Source: Plectrocnemia conspersa
Lineage: Eukaryota > Arthropoda > Insecta > Trichoptera > Polycentropodidae
Reading direction: 5' to 3'
Assembly: GCA_009617715.1 (NCBI GenBank)
Contig: VTFK01000581.1
Span: 84,796 to 148,795, forward strand
DNA: 64,000 bases
Within the stretch, counting starts at the first letter, position 1. Each line of letters begins with the position of its first letter. The notes below the pieces were generated by a model. The model saw only the letters and a list, made by a program, of their open reading frames with translations, was not told the origin of the DNA and ran no database searches. The position numbers and the translations under genes were made by a program. Below are positions 48,848-59,279 of this stretch, piece by piece.

Positions 48848-49033
48848 TATTTTGCTTATTTGAATACACCGGCGTAACGACGGGCAATAAACCGGAAGTG
48901 GGACATCGAACTGCGTCCCCCATTATTCGACGATAATTCACTTCCGCTTCCGCATCCAGGCCTATCGACGTAATTCGGGACTCATCTTCGGACATTACTG
49001 GTAATATTAATATGTTTATTGCTAGACTTATTC
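48848..49033 (-). repeat. Unidentified coding-like repeat B, copy 2 (inverted)
   Basis: Reverse-complement homologue of 47064-47262. On the minus strand the open frame 49190-48840 includes VMSEDESRITSIGLDAEAEV and TSGLLPVVTPVYSNKQN. Beyond the shared part the frame continues upstream with a basic stretch (HDGRRRNSRR), seen only in this copy. The two copies lie in inverted orientation about 1.6 kb apart with a Jockey relic between them. Confidence 0.6.
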
Positions 49034-49633
49034 GTCGTGAATTACGGCGTCGTCCATCATGCGAGCCTTTATGGTTGGCATTATAAGCAAATATATTGCC
49101 CCCCTTAAGCCGGCTTTTGGCACGGAAATGCAATAAAAAATAATTTAATAAAATCCAACCGTTGTTATTGTTATGTAATTTATAATGCACAAATAATACT
49201 GTGCGAATAATATCAATTTGGCAATGAAGTGCGAATGGGAATTACTGTTTATTGGATTATGATTTTTATGGTGCAGTAACTGCTCGATTAAACCGACTAA
49301 AGAGATAATATATAAAAATATACAATTTTTAAAGAGTAATATCTATTTAGTTTATATGACCTAAAAGATTTCTGACAATGCATACTGCACATATAAATTA
49401 ATTACAAAAAATACAAAAGATAATGAAAAAATAATAATAAAACAGATCTAGTATCCATATCCTTTTACGAATCATTCAGCTTCCTAACAAGCTTGTCAAA
49501 GACAATGATGTTTTCGGGGATAGGTATGAGGAGCTAAAACAATTTATTTTGAATGGTAGAAAAAATATCTAATGGTATAAATAAACATTTTGTTTGCATT
49601 TTTATTAGGAATATGTGTTTTAAAATGTATGTA
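49034..49633. other. Intergenic, no gene seen
   Basis: AT-rich except for the G+C-bearing stretch next to repeat B (49040-49130). Confidence 0.4.
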
Positions 49634-49720
49634 CAGTGAAACCTCGTTTTACGAAAATTGTATATCGAATAACATTTCTCCATAGGAAATAATGAAAACT
49701 AATGTTGATTCGCTCCAAAC
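49634..49720 (+). repeat. Solo pogo/Tigger-like terminus
   Basis: TA followed by cagtgaaacctcgttttacg and then ccataggaaataatg is a characteristic pogo/Tigger-type terminal sequence. No partner end could be found to the right, so this is a relic. Confidence 0.5.
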
Positions 49721-50165
49721 TAGATTTTTTTATAAAAATCTTTAAAAATGATTGAACTATACATAATTTCATTATAAGGCTGAAAAAATATATTCATTAC
49801 AACTATAACATAAATAATTTCGACAAACATCCCACTCAATATGATCATTTCCAAACAGTTGTTATCCTTTGTTATTATCAGATGGTTACCCAATGTGAGG
49901 CAGGTAATTTATTAAAAAAACTAACGTGATTTACTCATAATTTATTAAAATATATTTTCACTTAAAATTATATTTTGTCTTATATTTATTAATTTATTAA
50001 ATAATATCTAAATGATCTTATAGACATATTAAATATGATAAAAATAAAAATAATACTATGTTATATTAAAAAAGACCTTAAGCTCTAAAAAAAACTTAAA
50101 GAAGAGTGATAGATAAAAGGCATCAATGTGGAAAGAAATATTAGTATTCGTGAGACAGTAGCTTT

Positions 50166-50201
50166 AAAAATATATTAAATTTTTTTCAGAGCCAACCTGT
50201 A
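50166..50201 (-). repeat. Solo mariner-like terminus
   Basis: The complement reads TA-caggttggctctgaaaaaa, resembling irritans-type mariner ends, which commonly begin caggttgg. No transposase or partner end nearby. Confidence 0.4.
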
Positions 50202-50239
50202 CACAATATTATACTTATAATATAAAACATAGTGTTCAA

Positions 50240-50800
50240 TATTTAAGACGAGCGCTATAAGCTGAAAGCTCCGATCGGAAGGCAAAGATAAAGTTGGCGT
50301 TGCAAAGTTGTGCGAATATTGTATCAGCGTTCATTATTTATGCATACGGGCGCTAATACGTTATTATCTCGACACCTACGCCTCAAGTTAAAATTTGAAA
50401 TATGGTTTAAAATATTCCGGAGGTCAGACCCTAGTAGCTGGCAGCCCAGCAAACTTTGCACACCTCCCCCGTTCACGATAATAATAATAATAACGATGCA
50501 AAAGTTAAGAATCCTTTTATATAGGTGCCACGGGCAAAACTATGCGATGAACACTGGAAGGTATTCGAATTTAGAAAATTTCAAGTCACATACAAAATAA
50601 ATTTTTACAACCCTAAATTAATATTTATGTCTAAATTTCTTGTTAAATTAGCGTCAGGTAAACAGGAAAATTATTTAGAAGAATATTCAGCACGCAACTC
50701 ACAACTCATCCCACTGTTTTTTGCGGCGTTGCCGCAAAAACAGTGCACTTTAATTTGGCAGGATTTCTTAAAAATAATCAGTAAAGCATTAATTTAATAA
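50240..50800. other. Balanced-composition block with unidentified frames
   Basis: The plus-strand frames 50310-50600 and 50525-50797 overlap. The second ends in a protein-like stretch (NSQLIPLFFAALPQKQ) that spans a hairpin at 50712-50745. No domain recognised. Confidence 0.25.
50712..50745. repeat. Strong G+C-topped hairpin
   Basis: cactgttttttgcggc-gtt-gccgcaaaaacagtg: about a 15-bp stem with one bulged T and a 3-nt loop, well above background for this locus. No T tract follows that would suggest a terminator. It may be a MITE core or a chance palindrome. Confidence 0.6.
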
Positions 50801-50867
50801 TAAAGATATTACCAACCGTTCCTTTTATTTTATCTTAAATTATTTCTTTAAAGCAATGTTTAAAGAT

Positions 50868-51510
50868 GTTGTTGTATATGAATTTTTATCACAAGTAAAA
50901 ATATATTTTTACTGGAATTTCAGTGAAATAAAATCAAAATACATATTCACTGATAGGTATATAGTTTTACTAGTGAAAATGTAAATTCACTTGCAGTTGA
51001 TAATAAACTAGTTGTCATGCGTAAAACATGTAAAAAACAAGTGGTAGAATTTTATTTAAAAAAATAATTGTAAAAATAGTTATGGGCAAATATTCCGAAT
51101 CTATGTGTACAGGATACAGATTTACTAATATTGACCAGTGAAATTATAAATTAATTATTTGATTTTAATTAACCCAATTATTAAAATTATATTTATACAG
51201 TTGCGAAACATCCATTTGCTTTTCAAAACCAGACGAACTCACGAAAACTAACTTGACCCAATGAAAATTATAAAAAAAATATAGTTTGTTTTAGAACTTT
51301 TATTAAGATAAGTTGCGTTTGATTAATTTTTTTAAATTGGGTTAGGATTTGAGCAGCAAATGTGCATTTTACAATTGTCAAATTGATTTCATAAATATTT
51401 TAAAGCAGCATTTTCGCTATTAGAAATATATTTCACATGAAACGGTAAAATTATTTTTAAACTAGTGAAAATATCACTTTACTGAAAAATACATATTCAT
51501 ACATAACAAG
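50868..51510. mobile_element. Possible large MITE with diverged ends
   Basis: The left sequence ttgttgtatatgaattttta is similar to the complement of the right end (ttgttatgtatgaatatgta). Internal motifs actagtgaaaat (twice) and attcactt/aagtgata recur. The ends are diverged and no target duplication is evident, so the call is weak. Confidence 0.3.
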
Positions 51511-51514
51511 GTAC

Positions 51515-51650
51515 ATTTAGCTTTTATTTCGATTTTTTTTTTTAATTATATTATATATGCAAATGGTAAAAAATAAAAATACTATCTGAAAATTTCATAT
51601 CAATACCAAATGACGTTTACAGTGCTTTTCAGACAAACGAAAGCATAACT
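51515..51650 (+). repeat. Direct repeat C, copy 1
   Basis: About 135 bp sharing tacatttagctttta, tatctgaaaatttcatatca, atgacgttt and cagacaaacgaaagcat in the same order with 52535-52660. Non-coding. The two copies are about 1 kb apart with repeat A copy 2 between them. Confidence 0.75.
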
Positions 51651-52367
51651 AGCAAACAGTTTTCCCATTACGATCTAACAAGGGTCGTCATCTTTAAGGA
51701 ATACCTGTCTTCTAGTTTATTGTCGCAACAATAATAACATTCCGTGTACTTTTGTCATCGCAAATACTATTTCACATAATTGCATTCGACTCGAGATGCG
51801 ATACAAAGAGCTTATGGATGAAAAATAAACTTGAGCCATTGTTCTAAGGAAAACTTCAAGACAAACAATATTTCTATTATGCTAGTTTGACGAAAAAATT
51901 TGGTAAATAATATAACGATCAAAATCTCAAATACCTAAAATTATATAAAATAGTCCTATGATTGGTAAAGCAAGTCTAATTAAAAAATAGAATAAAATAG
52001 TATTTTACTTGTAATTGCACTTTATTTTACTAGCATATGCTACATATTAAGTTTAAAGCTTTTCTGATAATATATCATTGAACATCTGTAACATATTACC
52101 CACTTAAACACAACATCAAAAGAGATATCTACACTACATTTTTTCAAACTCTAAGGAAAAAATTATAGCTTATTTTATCAAAAAATATAATTTTTCAATG
52201 CTGCGTAAAAACATGAAGTGTTTGATTATGCCAAGATAAACATAAAAAAATGTTTTCTATATCCTGATAGGTATTGAAAAAAAAATTTTGTTGTAAGAAA
52301 AAATTACCATCACTCAAACTTTGCAAACAAACATACTAAATGTGAAAGCTATATAGTAGAATTGTAT

Positions 52368-52490
52368 TAGATTATATTACATATTAAGGGCGAGATGTTT
52401 TCTTCAAGCCGTGGTGGAGAAGCTGGCGGAGGGATGATGTCGGTGGAAGATCCTCAGAGGTCTTGTAGGTGGCGTTGCAGCGACAGTATA
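52368..52490 (+). repeat. Unidentified coding-like repeat A, copy 2
   Basis: Homologous to the reverse complement of 39733-39870. The plus strand translates to GGEAGGGMMSVEDPQRS and CSDSI with no internal stop over the shared part. Flanked by the two copies of direct repeat C. Confidence 0.55.
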
Positions 52491-52534
52491 GCGAAGATTT
52501 ATATACATTCACTGTAATATATTTATATGTAATT

Positions 52535-52660
52535 AGCTACATTTAGCTTTTAATTTCATTTTTTAATTATATTTGCAAATAGTTTTAAAAAACACTATCT
52601 GAAAATTTCATATCAAAATAAGATGACGTTTGTAATGATTTTCAGACAAACGAAAGCATT
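52535..52660 (+). repeat. Direct repeat C, copy 2
   Basis: Partner of 51515-51650. The pair could be remnants of terminal repeats of one element or a local duplication. No primer-binding site or TG...CA boundary of an LTR was recognised. Confidence 0.75.
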
Positions 52661-53269
52661 AAGGTTTAATTTTTTTTTGTGCCATAATTAATATTTTGGA
52701 TGTAAGCAGAGTTTGGTTTTGATTGTGATTTTATAGATTATTTCTTAAAATACTTTTAATTGATAATAAATACTATCAAGACCGATGTTTTTAATACAAA
52801 ATGAAACTGTGGCTTAAATTTAAATTGTATGATACTAGAAAACAGAGTAATGTTTGTTAACACTTATTGTTTTTTATATGATTCTATTATGCAAATATAT
52901 TTGATTCGTTAATATATGCTTTTGTGATTGAATAGAGTTTTAATGATGTAATTATTAAAATTATTAAAAAAATAAAATTTTAATTTCACGTATATACGTT
53001 AAATACGTCGCATATTTTACTACTTCGATACGACAAAAACGCGTAAGTGATGTAACATTCTCATTGATTTACGAAATGTTTTTGGCATTGCATAATAACT
53101 CGATAATTCATACGCATTAAATTTATTTTGCTAGACATCTACAGCTTTCAAAATGTAATAATTAGGAATATTTTTCTTACCTCCTGTAAAGTTCCGCGGT
53201 ATTGCAAACAGTAGTTCAGCAGTTATGCAGTATCACCGACGATATGGATACAACATAAAACTTGTATTT
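52661..53269. other. AT-rich spacer, no gene seen
   Basis: Nothing recognisable. Confidence 0.4.
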
Positions 53270-53350
53270 AGATAAATATTAATTACGTGAAGAGCAGAAG
53301 GGCCAGGTAGGACCCTTGAGGAACTATCAAAAGTAATATTACGTAACAAC
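53270..53350 (-). pseudogene. Tiny LINE RT relic
   Basis: The minus strand encodes VPQGSYLALLL, matching the RT box (G)VPQG-S-x-L-x-PLL also seen at 26880. A short old fragment. Confidence 0.5.
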
Positions 53351-53509
53351 ACGAAATGACTCGATGATAAAAATTATCTTATATGTGACATTTTTGTTTT
53401 ATTATTAAAAACAAACAGATGAAATATATGTTTTAAAATTTGAAGCATATTTACGACTAGTAAATAATTCTCAACAATCAGCAATTAATTGCTGTATTAC
53501 TAAACAACA

Positions 53510-53880
53510 AATTCTCCACTCCGCCCACGCACATGTGATCCATTGTGTTTCACAGCAATAAAGGTCTCTTGTACACATCTCGAACGACCCTAAGACCCAG
53601 AGCACGGGTCTCGGGCATGCTCCCTGGCCCCGATTTCTTCATAACTATCAAAATAATCCGCACACACAGGCGGGGTCCATTTGTAAAGTTTTATTAGTGT
53701 TCATTTCGTTAACGACCCCGAAATCCGATTGCGTACTACGTCGGCGGCCCTATTAGTTTGTTGATGTTGCGCCGTTGGGCTAATGGTTTGATCCGCTGGT
53801 TATACAAACCTTCGCAATATTATTGCCAATTCTAACAGCCCTGAGGGCGCAGCTCTGCCAACCTGGTCACGTCGGCAAAT
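53510..53880. other. Prominent G+C-richer block
   Basis: About 370 bp of complex, CpG-containing DNA (for example gacccagagcacgggtctcg and acgtcggcggccctattag), sharply bounded by A/T-rich sequence. No long frame, no transposon signature. A conserved regulatory element is plausible but is an inference from composition only. Confidence 0.35.
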
Positions 53881-53972
53881 ATTATAATTTATTATATGTA
53901 CAGGTGAACAAAAAAAAAATAGAATCAGTTGGATTAATTATATATGTGTATTTTTTTAGCAGTTTTTATTAA

Positions 53973-54341
53973 CCCTCTGAGAGGTATCGCCGTACATGTA
54001 CGGCGGTCAATCTTTCTCTGTTTTGATGTACCCTATATAATTTGAATAAATACAAAATAATTGATATTATATTTTTTCAAATTTAATTTGATGTAAATGA
54101 TTTTTATTAAAAATAATAACAATAAATTAACAAAAAAATGTTATATTAATTTTAATAAAAAAATATTGAAAGCCCCTGAGATGATATAAAAATGTCCATA
54201 AAAGCCGAAAAGTATATAAAATATATTTAAAACATATTTACAAAATTTAATGGTAGAAAAACGTTGAAATAAATTATTAAAACATACTAATACAAAAAAG
54301 TAGTAAAATAAATTAAAGTAATCACACGTTGAGAAACACTG
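53973..54341 (+). mobile_element. TTAA-flanked palindrome-bearing MITE, copy 2
   Basis: Begins after TTAA (53969-53972) with ccctctgagagg, contains the same perfect palindrome gccgtacatgtacggc, and ends at ttgagaaacactg like copy 1. Collinear with copy 1 with small deletions (for example in the AT-rich segment after atgatttttat). Confidence 0.65.
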
Positions 54342-54590
54342 TTTTTTATTTTATATCTTTGGAAATGAATAAAGTTTACCCCTGTTTATAAAATAATAGC
54401 AAATGTTAGTAAAAAACTATAGAACATTCGCAGTGTTGTTAATAATTATCCATAAATACGTCTTGAATCAATAAATAAAGAGGGCAATAGCGTAAAATGA
54501 AGAAAAAGTCATAGCAAGAATGGATAATATGATGTCAGAACTCTGAAAATTATTAATAATATGATGAAGTTTACTAACCAGAATATCAAA

Positions 54591-54810
54591 ATGACCAACC
54601 TCTTCAGACTCGTAGCTTGGAACGCCAATGGCTTACTTAATAATGAGCTAGAAATGAAAATATTTAAAAAAAAAATGAACGGATAGATATTATGCTTGTC
54701 GTCGAAACTCACTTTATCGATAAAAGTTATTTAAGAATTTATTCTATATTTTATACTAATCATCCAAGCGGTACTGCTCATGTTGATTCGACTATCATAA
54801 TTTAATTTGA
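54591..54810 (+). pseudogene. Jockey-type LINE ORF2 start (endonuclease N-terminus)
   Basis: Begins MTNLFRLVAWNANGLLNNEL (54591-54650), the conserved opening of a Jockey ORF2 endonuclease, whose W-N-A-N-G includes the active-site Asn. After a frameshift it continues DIMLVVETHFIDKSYLRIYS and NHPSGTAH, with the catalytic Glu of the E-T-H box present. It is truncated at about 54810. The minus-strand frame over the same interval is a shadow. Confidence 0.8.
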
Positions 54811-54965
54811 ATAAATAAATTTAGTTATACATATTGTCTTGGAGTCTATACATAAAAATGTACAACATATCTATATATAAATCAGCTTGGAGTTTTTCTA
54901 AAAAATATTATATGTATGTATCAATTATAAAGCGCATGCAATAAATAACATTTTTCAAGCATTAG

Positions 54966-55004
54966 TGGTTTATATAATATCGGCATAATTTTTAGGCCAA
55001 CCTG
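54966..55004 (-). repeat. Solo mariner-like terminus
   Basis: The complement reads TA-caggttggcctaaaaattat, an irritans/mellifera-type mariner end. No transposase is attached. Confidence 0.45.
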
Positions 55005-55009
55005 TACGT

Positions 55010-55320
55010 ATTAAATTAGGTCCGAATATCGAGAACTATTTCCGTTGGATCGTTACGTATGTATGAAGTGATCACGCACGAACTACAATATAATCCAGAT
55101 TGGGGTTGATGATCTTAAACCTGTAACCGAGCCCTTTACGTAATCGAAAATATTGATTTATGGGTTAATAAAATAATAAGCGGCGACGGGAAAATGTTTG
55201 CTTGCGGAAACGGATTGGGGAAATAAACAGACGGTTTCGTATTCATGTTTATTATTGTTTTTATATGTGTTACATAATAAAAATGTGTATATAAACGCGA
55301 TTCTTTTTTGGGCCGCATAA
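55010..55320. other. Balanced-composition patch
   Basis: About 300 bp with CpGs (ggatcgttacgta, gcggcgacgggaaaatg). The 60-codon minus-strand frame is not convincing. Possible regulatory DNA. Confidence 0.25.
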
Positions 55321-56579
55321 ATACAAATGTTATATAATATTAAAAATATTGTGATAGTATCACAACAAGCTTTGTTTTCTAGCTAATACGTTAATCAGTA
55401 ATCTTCGTTCTCATTTCTAATATATTAACCGGATACGAGTGATCTATATATTACTATTTTTAGTAAATAATAAATAACTGTTTTATCAATATTTAATAAT
55501 CAACATTAAATTAGTATTATCAGTAATTAATAAACTTGTAATTGTTATAAAAAAACTCTATTTTAAAAATTAACTAATAACCCGAACTGTTTTTTATTTT
55601 GTATTGAAATCCAACGTGTGAATAAATCATATGCTAGTGTAATATGAATTATTAGAGCTTATAGCAATTTCATTATAATTATTAGTTAAGCTCTTAATGT
55701 ACTTCAAAAATATTTTGTTTTACATTTACGCCACACGACATATAACAGTGAATGTACAGTGTAACTAACAGCATTGTCTTGAATTGCTAAGTGAATGTTC
55801 GACTTAATGTCGTTTATAATGTTATGGTTCGTCTTTATAAGAGTGTCATTAATCAACAAGAGCGTCATTTATATTTCAATTTTTACTCAATTTAGCTTCT
55901 ATTATGAAATGGACATAAATCCGCATTAAAAATGTGGTTTAATATGCGCGTTTTGTAAATTCGATAAATCAATTTCTCTAACATATTTGTACGTAGGTAG
56001 CTCATTGTTTTTTGGGGATGGAGGTTTTGGGACCGCACACTCGTTGTTATATATCGAAAACTTTGCTAATAAATCACACGAAAACGAAATAAAATAAAAG
56101 TGAAATAAATAAGCAAAAATACAAAAAAAAAATGTGGCAAAGCGTCTGCGTTATTCGACCTTTAAATATAAACTTCATTAATCATTTATTCGGTTTCCAA
56201 GTTTAACATTATTCTTCGCCTTTTGTGTGTATGTATTTTTACATAATTATATACACATGTACCTGAATATGCGTAAATATATATGTATGTATGTAGTAAA
56301 ACATGAGTTTTTATTTAACTTTAAAGTTGAATCTAACATTTTTCTAATCGATACATTTAATTATAAAAATAAATAATAATAAAAATTTAAATTTAATTTG
56401 CTTCATTGCTTTCCGAGGCGCTGGTAATGCGTTCTGTTGTTTCGACCAATGAAAAATAAGCATTCAAATATAAAACAAGATGGCTGACAGTTACTTGACA
56501 ACAGTTGTATATAATTATTATTTATAAATTATATTTTGCTACGCGACAATAATTTTCATTAATTCGTCATTTGACTTAA
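55321..56579. other. AT-rich intergenic
   Basis: No gene seen. A more balanced patch lies at 55980-56230, followed by a short gtatgtat tandem at 56282-56296. Confidence 0.4.
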
Positions 56580-56685
56580 TATAAATAATCGGACTGCAAA
56601 TTAACAAATTATATACATACATAATGTGTTGATGAGAAAAATACATTGATTAAACTAGATAAACAGTCATAAAACAATCTTCGTA

Positions 56686-56735
56686 ATGAAATCTTCAAAT
56701 TTTGAATTCCCGGCGACGGGCTCCGAGGCTGACAA
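56686..56735 (+). CDS. Exon-like cassette 1 (ATG to splice donor)
   Basis: Opens with ATG and reads MKSSNFEFPATGSEAD, ending at a consensus 5' splice site (aa|gtgagt). The paralogous cassette 2 has the same 50-bp length and phase, with MKSSNFEFPSPGSEAK. Of the six differences, three change residues. On the minus strand the same DNA also reads open (SEPVAGNSKFEDFITK), so strand and coding status are uncertain. No downstream exon was found in the window. This could be one of two alternative first exons of a gene with a long intron. Confidence 0.35.
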
Positions 56736-56868
56736 GTGAGTTTTTTCTTTTATAAATAATCGGATTGCAAATTAACTAGGTGTGTTATAACTATGACAAT
56801 TAAATATATACATAATGTGTTTAGGATAAGAAGAATACATTGATTAAACTAGATAAACAATCTTCGTA

Positions 56869-56918
56869 ATGAAATCTTCAAATTTTGAATTCCCGTCGCC
56901 GGGCTCCGAGGCCAAAAA
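56869..56918 (+). CDS. Exon-like cassette 2 (ATG to splice donor)
   Basis: Tandem paralogue of cassette 1, 183 bp downstream, with identical ATG context (cgtaatgaaatcttcaaatt) and an equally good donor (aa|gtgagt). The coding-like part is 50 bp in both. The cassette is far richer in G+C than its flanks. Confidence is low because no continuation exon was seen. Confidence 0.35.
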
Positions 56919-57323
56919 GTGAGTTTTTCCTTTTATATTACATAAACATTATCATTGCTTCCGATTTAATGCACATATACATTAGATTTTAAGAATTGCA
57001 AATAAACCGGGTAGATTTTAAACGTGAACGTGTAATATATCCTTAGTATGTATGAGGATTGAAAGTTAATGTAGATCAAATTGGCGCTGTCGCTGTAGAA
57101 ACGCTTATATATAAGCCAACGGACACAGCTTATAAATGTGTAGTTTCTTGGATGTTATCTAATAGACGACATTTTACAATGCTTATAAATATGTGATTGC
57201 ATACCTGGAATAATCGATAACCAAAATATCTAACAGTGGCTTATTTTTAATTCCGATGTGGCAAAATATGTATGCATACGTCATGGTTTTAAATCAATTT
57301 TTGTTCTGTGCCATAATTCCTCT

Positions 57324-58100
57324 TTAGGAATAGCCAAATTCAAGATATTCAGTTACATCAAACTTATGTAGTATGTTCTTTATAAAAAGATAATACTTGC
57401 TGACAGTGACTTCAACATGAGAAGATTCACTCTTTGTTTATATATACTAATTCTACGTTGTAGCCATATAGGTCATCAAATTGTTCCATCATTGCTTCTG
57501 AAAAATATTTAAAAAAATAATAAGATCTTTATCAAGAGTAAATATTGAACATATTATTACTACTAATATAATCCATAAATTAAATTTAAACGACAATCTA
57601 TCAACAAAATTGAAGGAAGTTACCGTAGAGGATTAAACACGTAGATTGGCATCACTTTTTAAACTGATAAGTTGTACGTCGTATTTTAATTGTTTGCCAT
57701 ACGTAAATGTTATTAGATCTCTCATTGATTCTGAAAATTGACTAAAAAATGTAACTTTTTGTTTACACTAATATGAGATTTTTCATTATTGCTACCATTG
57801 TAATATGTTTAATTAACTTTGGCATGTATATCTTCAATTGCTAAATCACTGCTGTTTGTCTTTTAATATTAGATCCTAGAAAGTCAATAAAAATTTTATT
57901 AGAATAACCGTGATACATTATTCATATAACCAAACACTTACTGGCACACTCATAATTTATGGTTTCGATTATAGTCTATAATTCCAATGCTACATCACTT
58001 TGAATCATGTTCAATTGACACTTTGGAAGAAAAACGCCGTGATTATTACATATTTCACTGTTTATTTAATCGCACTAATCTGTGTCCCGGCGCGCGCTTG
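57324..58100 (-). pseudogene. Gene-like remnant with splice-like junctions, unidentified
   Basis: Minus strand. A G+C-rich upstream patch (58081-58150) is followed by an exon-like piece ending MSVP|gtaagt (donor at 57941), a 66-nt intron ending ctttctag (57876), and a segment 57875-57624. That segment contains, in shifting frames, SSDLAIEDIHAKVN, ESMRDLITFTYGKQLKYDVQ and IYVFNPLR before a gtaact donor. A second intron ends atttttcag, and an exon-like piece (57497-57324) reads MMEQFDDLYGYNVELVYINK then ESSHVEVTVSKYYLFIKN. The pieces look like real protein but need frameshifts, so this is either a decayed gene or one whose exon boundaries I misplace. No family recognised. Confidence 0.4.
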
Positions 58101-58150
58101 ACAGATGACGAAAGTGACAAGACTAAGGGGAATCCCGAGTATTGGTGCGC

Positions 58151-59279
58151 TTGAAAACTAACGACGCAATTGATTTTATCGATTCAAATTGTAAAATACT
58201 TATCAATATATGTTTAAAAATCAGCAGATTCTAAAAAAAATATTTTTTAAAATATGTTTAGTTTATACGGTATTTAAAATATAATATAAATAATGTGGAT
58301 TTGAATTAGTTTCTCTTAACAGAAAAATATGTACTTAAATATTGGCGAACGTTGGCAATTTAAAGTAATAGTTTAAATATTCCTAATTTATTATAGATTT
58401 TAAATATGTTTAGTTTATTATTAATTTTAAATAATGTGAAAATTTTTGCATTTATTAATCATTAAAATATATAATGTGTGCAGAAAAATCATTTACTTTA
58501 AAAAATACATGAATAAAATATTTTTTAATAAAAATTGAGAATGGTCTCAAAATTATTAATATTTTTAGAGCGCACTTTTGGTCTAAAGTAACAGATTAGG
58601 TGCTTGATATTTTTAGTTTATTATTTCTTTCTAATTGGCTTTTATATTTACACATAAAACAATTACTTTTTTAAATTATAAATCAACTTATGGTGTAACT
58701 AAAAAACGTTCTTATTACTAAAATTTAAATTTATGATAAAATTGTGTTATATGCAGCGTTAAAACGGTCTCTCAAACACCTAAAATACGCTAAAACACAA
58801 TCAATGACTTATAATCGCTCACATTGTACCAACAATAGGTGATCGGTAAAATGTTTAATTTATTATTATCTAGCTAAGTTTTAAACCTATTCATAAATGA
58901 TATACAATATTTAGATTTATCATTAAATATATAAGTTTCAAATCTAACGTTAAATAATATAAAATGTTTTTTTCTAGAAATATTTAGTCAAGTTGTAAAC
59001 CTATTTTCAAATGAATTGAAAATGTAAAGTAGTTTTTTATAAATTGAACTATTTTGACTATCATTGAACATCCTAAATAATAAAGTCTAATTTGAACTAA
59101 TAAATTTAAAAATATATTTTTAAAAATTAGAACGAAGCATAAATAATATTTAAAACCCAAAAAGTTTAAGGTCCGTTATTCGCACACTCGCTAGCTAGTA
59201 TCTATAATTATATAAAATTCAAGTTCAAATATTCTTTCATTCAGCATTTTATGTTTTATTTTAACGAAAATAACTAACC
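58151..59279. other. AT-rich intergenic
   Basis: Nothing recognisable. Confidence 0.4.

Larger units (their letters stand above)
56580..56934 (+). repeat. Tandem duplication (two units of about 171 and 184 bp)
   Basis: Unit 1 (56580-56750) and unit 2 (56751-56934) share ataatcgga-tgcaaattaac, acataatgtgtt, aatacattgattaaactaga, and a nearly invariant 3' portion from acaatcttcgtaatgaaatc to gtgagttttt. Conservation is highest over a G+C-rich 50-bp cassette, exactly where an exon-like segment is seen. Confidence 0.9.

Noticed and set aside
49634..50201. A single transposon bounded by TA-cagtgaaacctcg and gccaacctg-TA
   Set aside because: The two ends are not inverted copies of each other (one pogo-like, one mariner-like), so they are treated as separate solo relics.
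54509..54712. Minus-strand 67-codon frame
   Set aside because: Shadow of the Jockey endonuclease reading on the plus strand.
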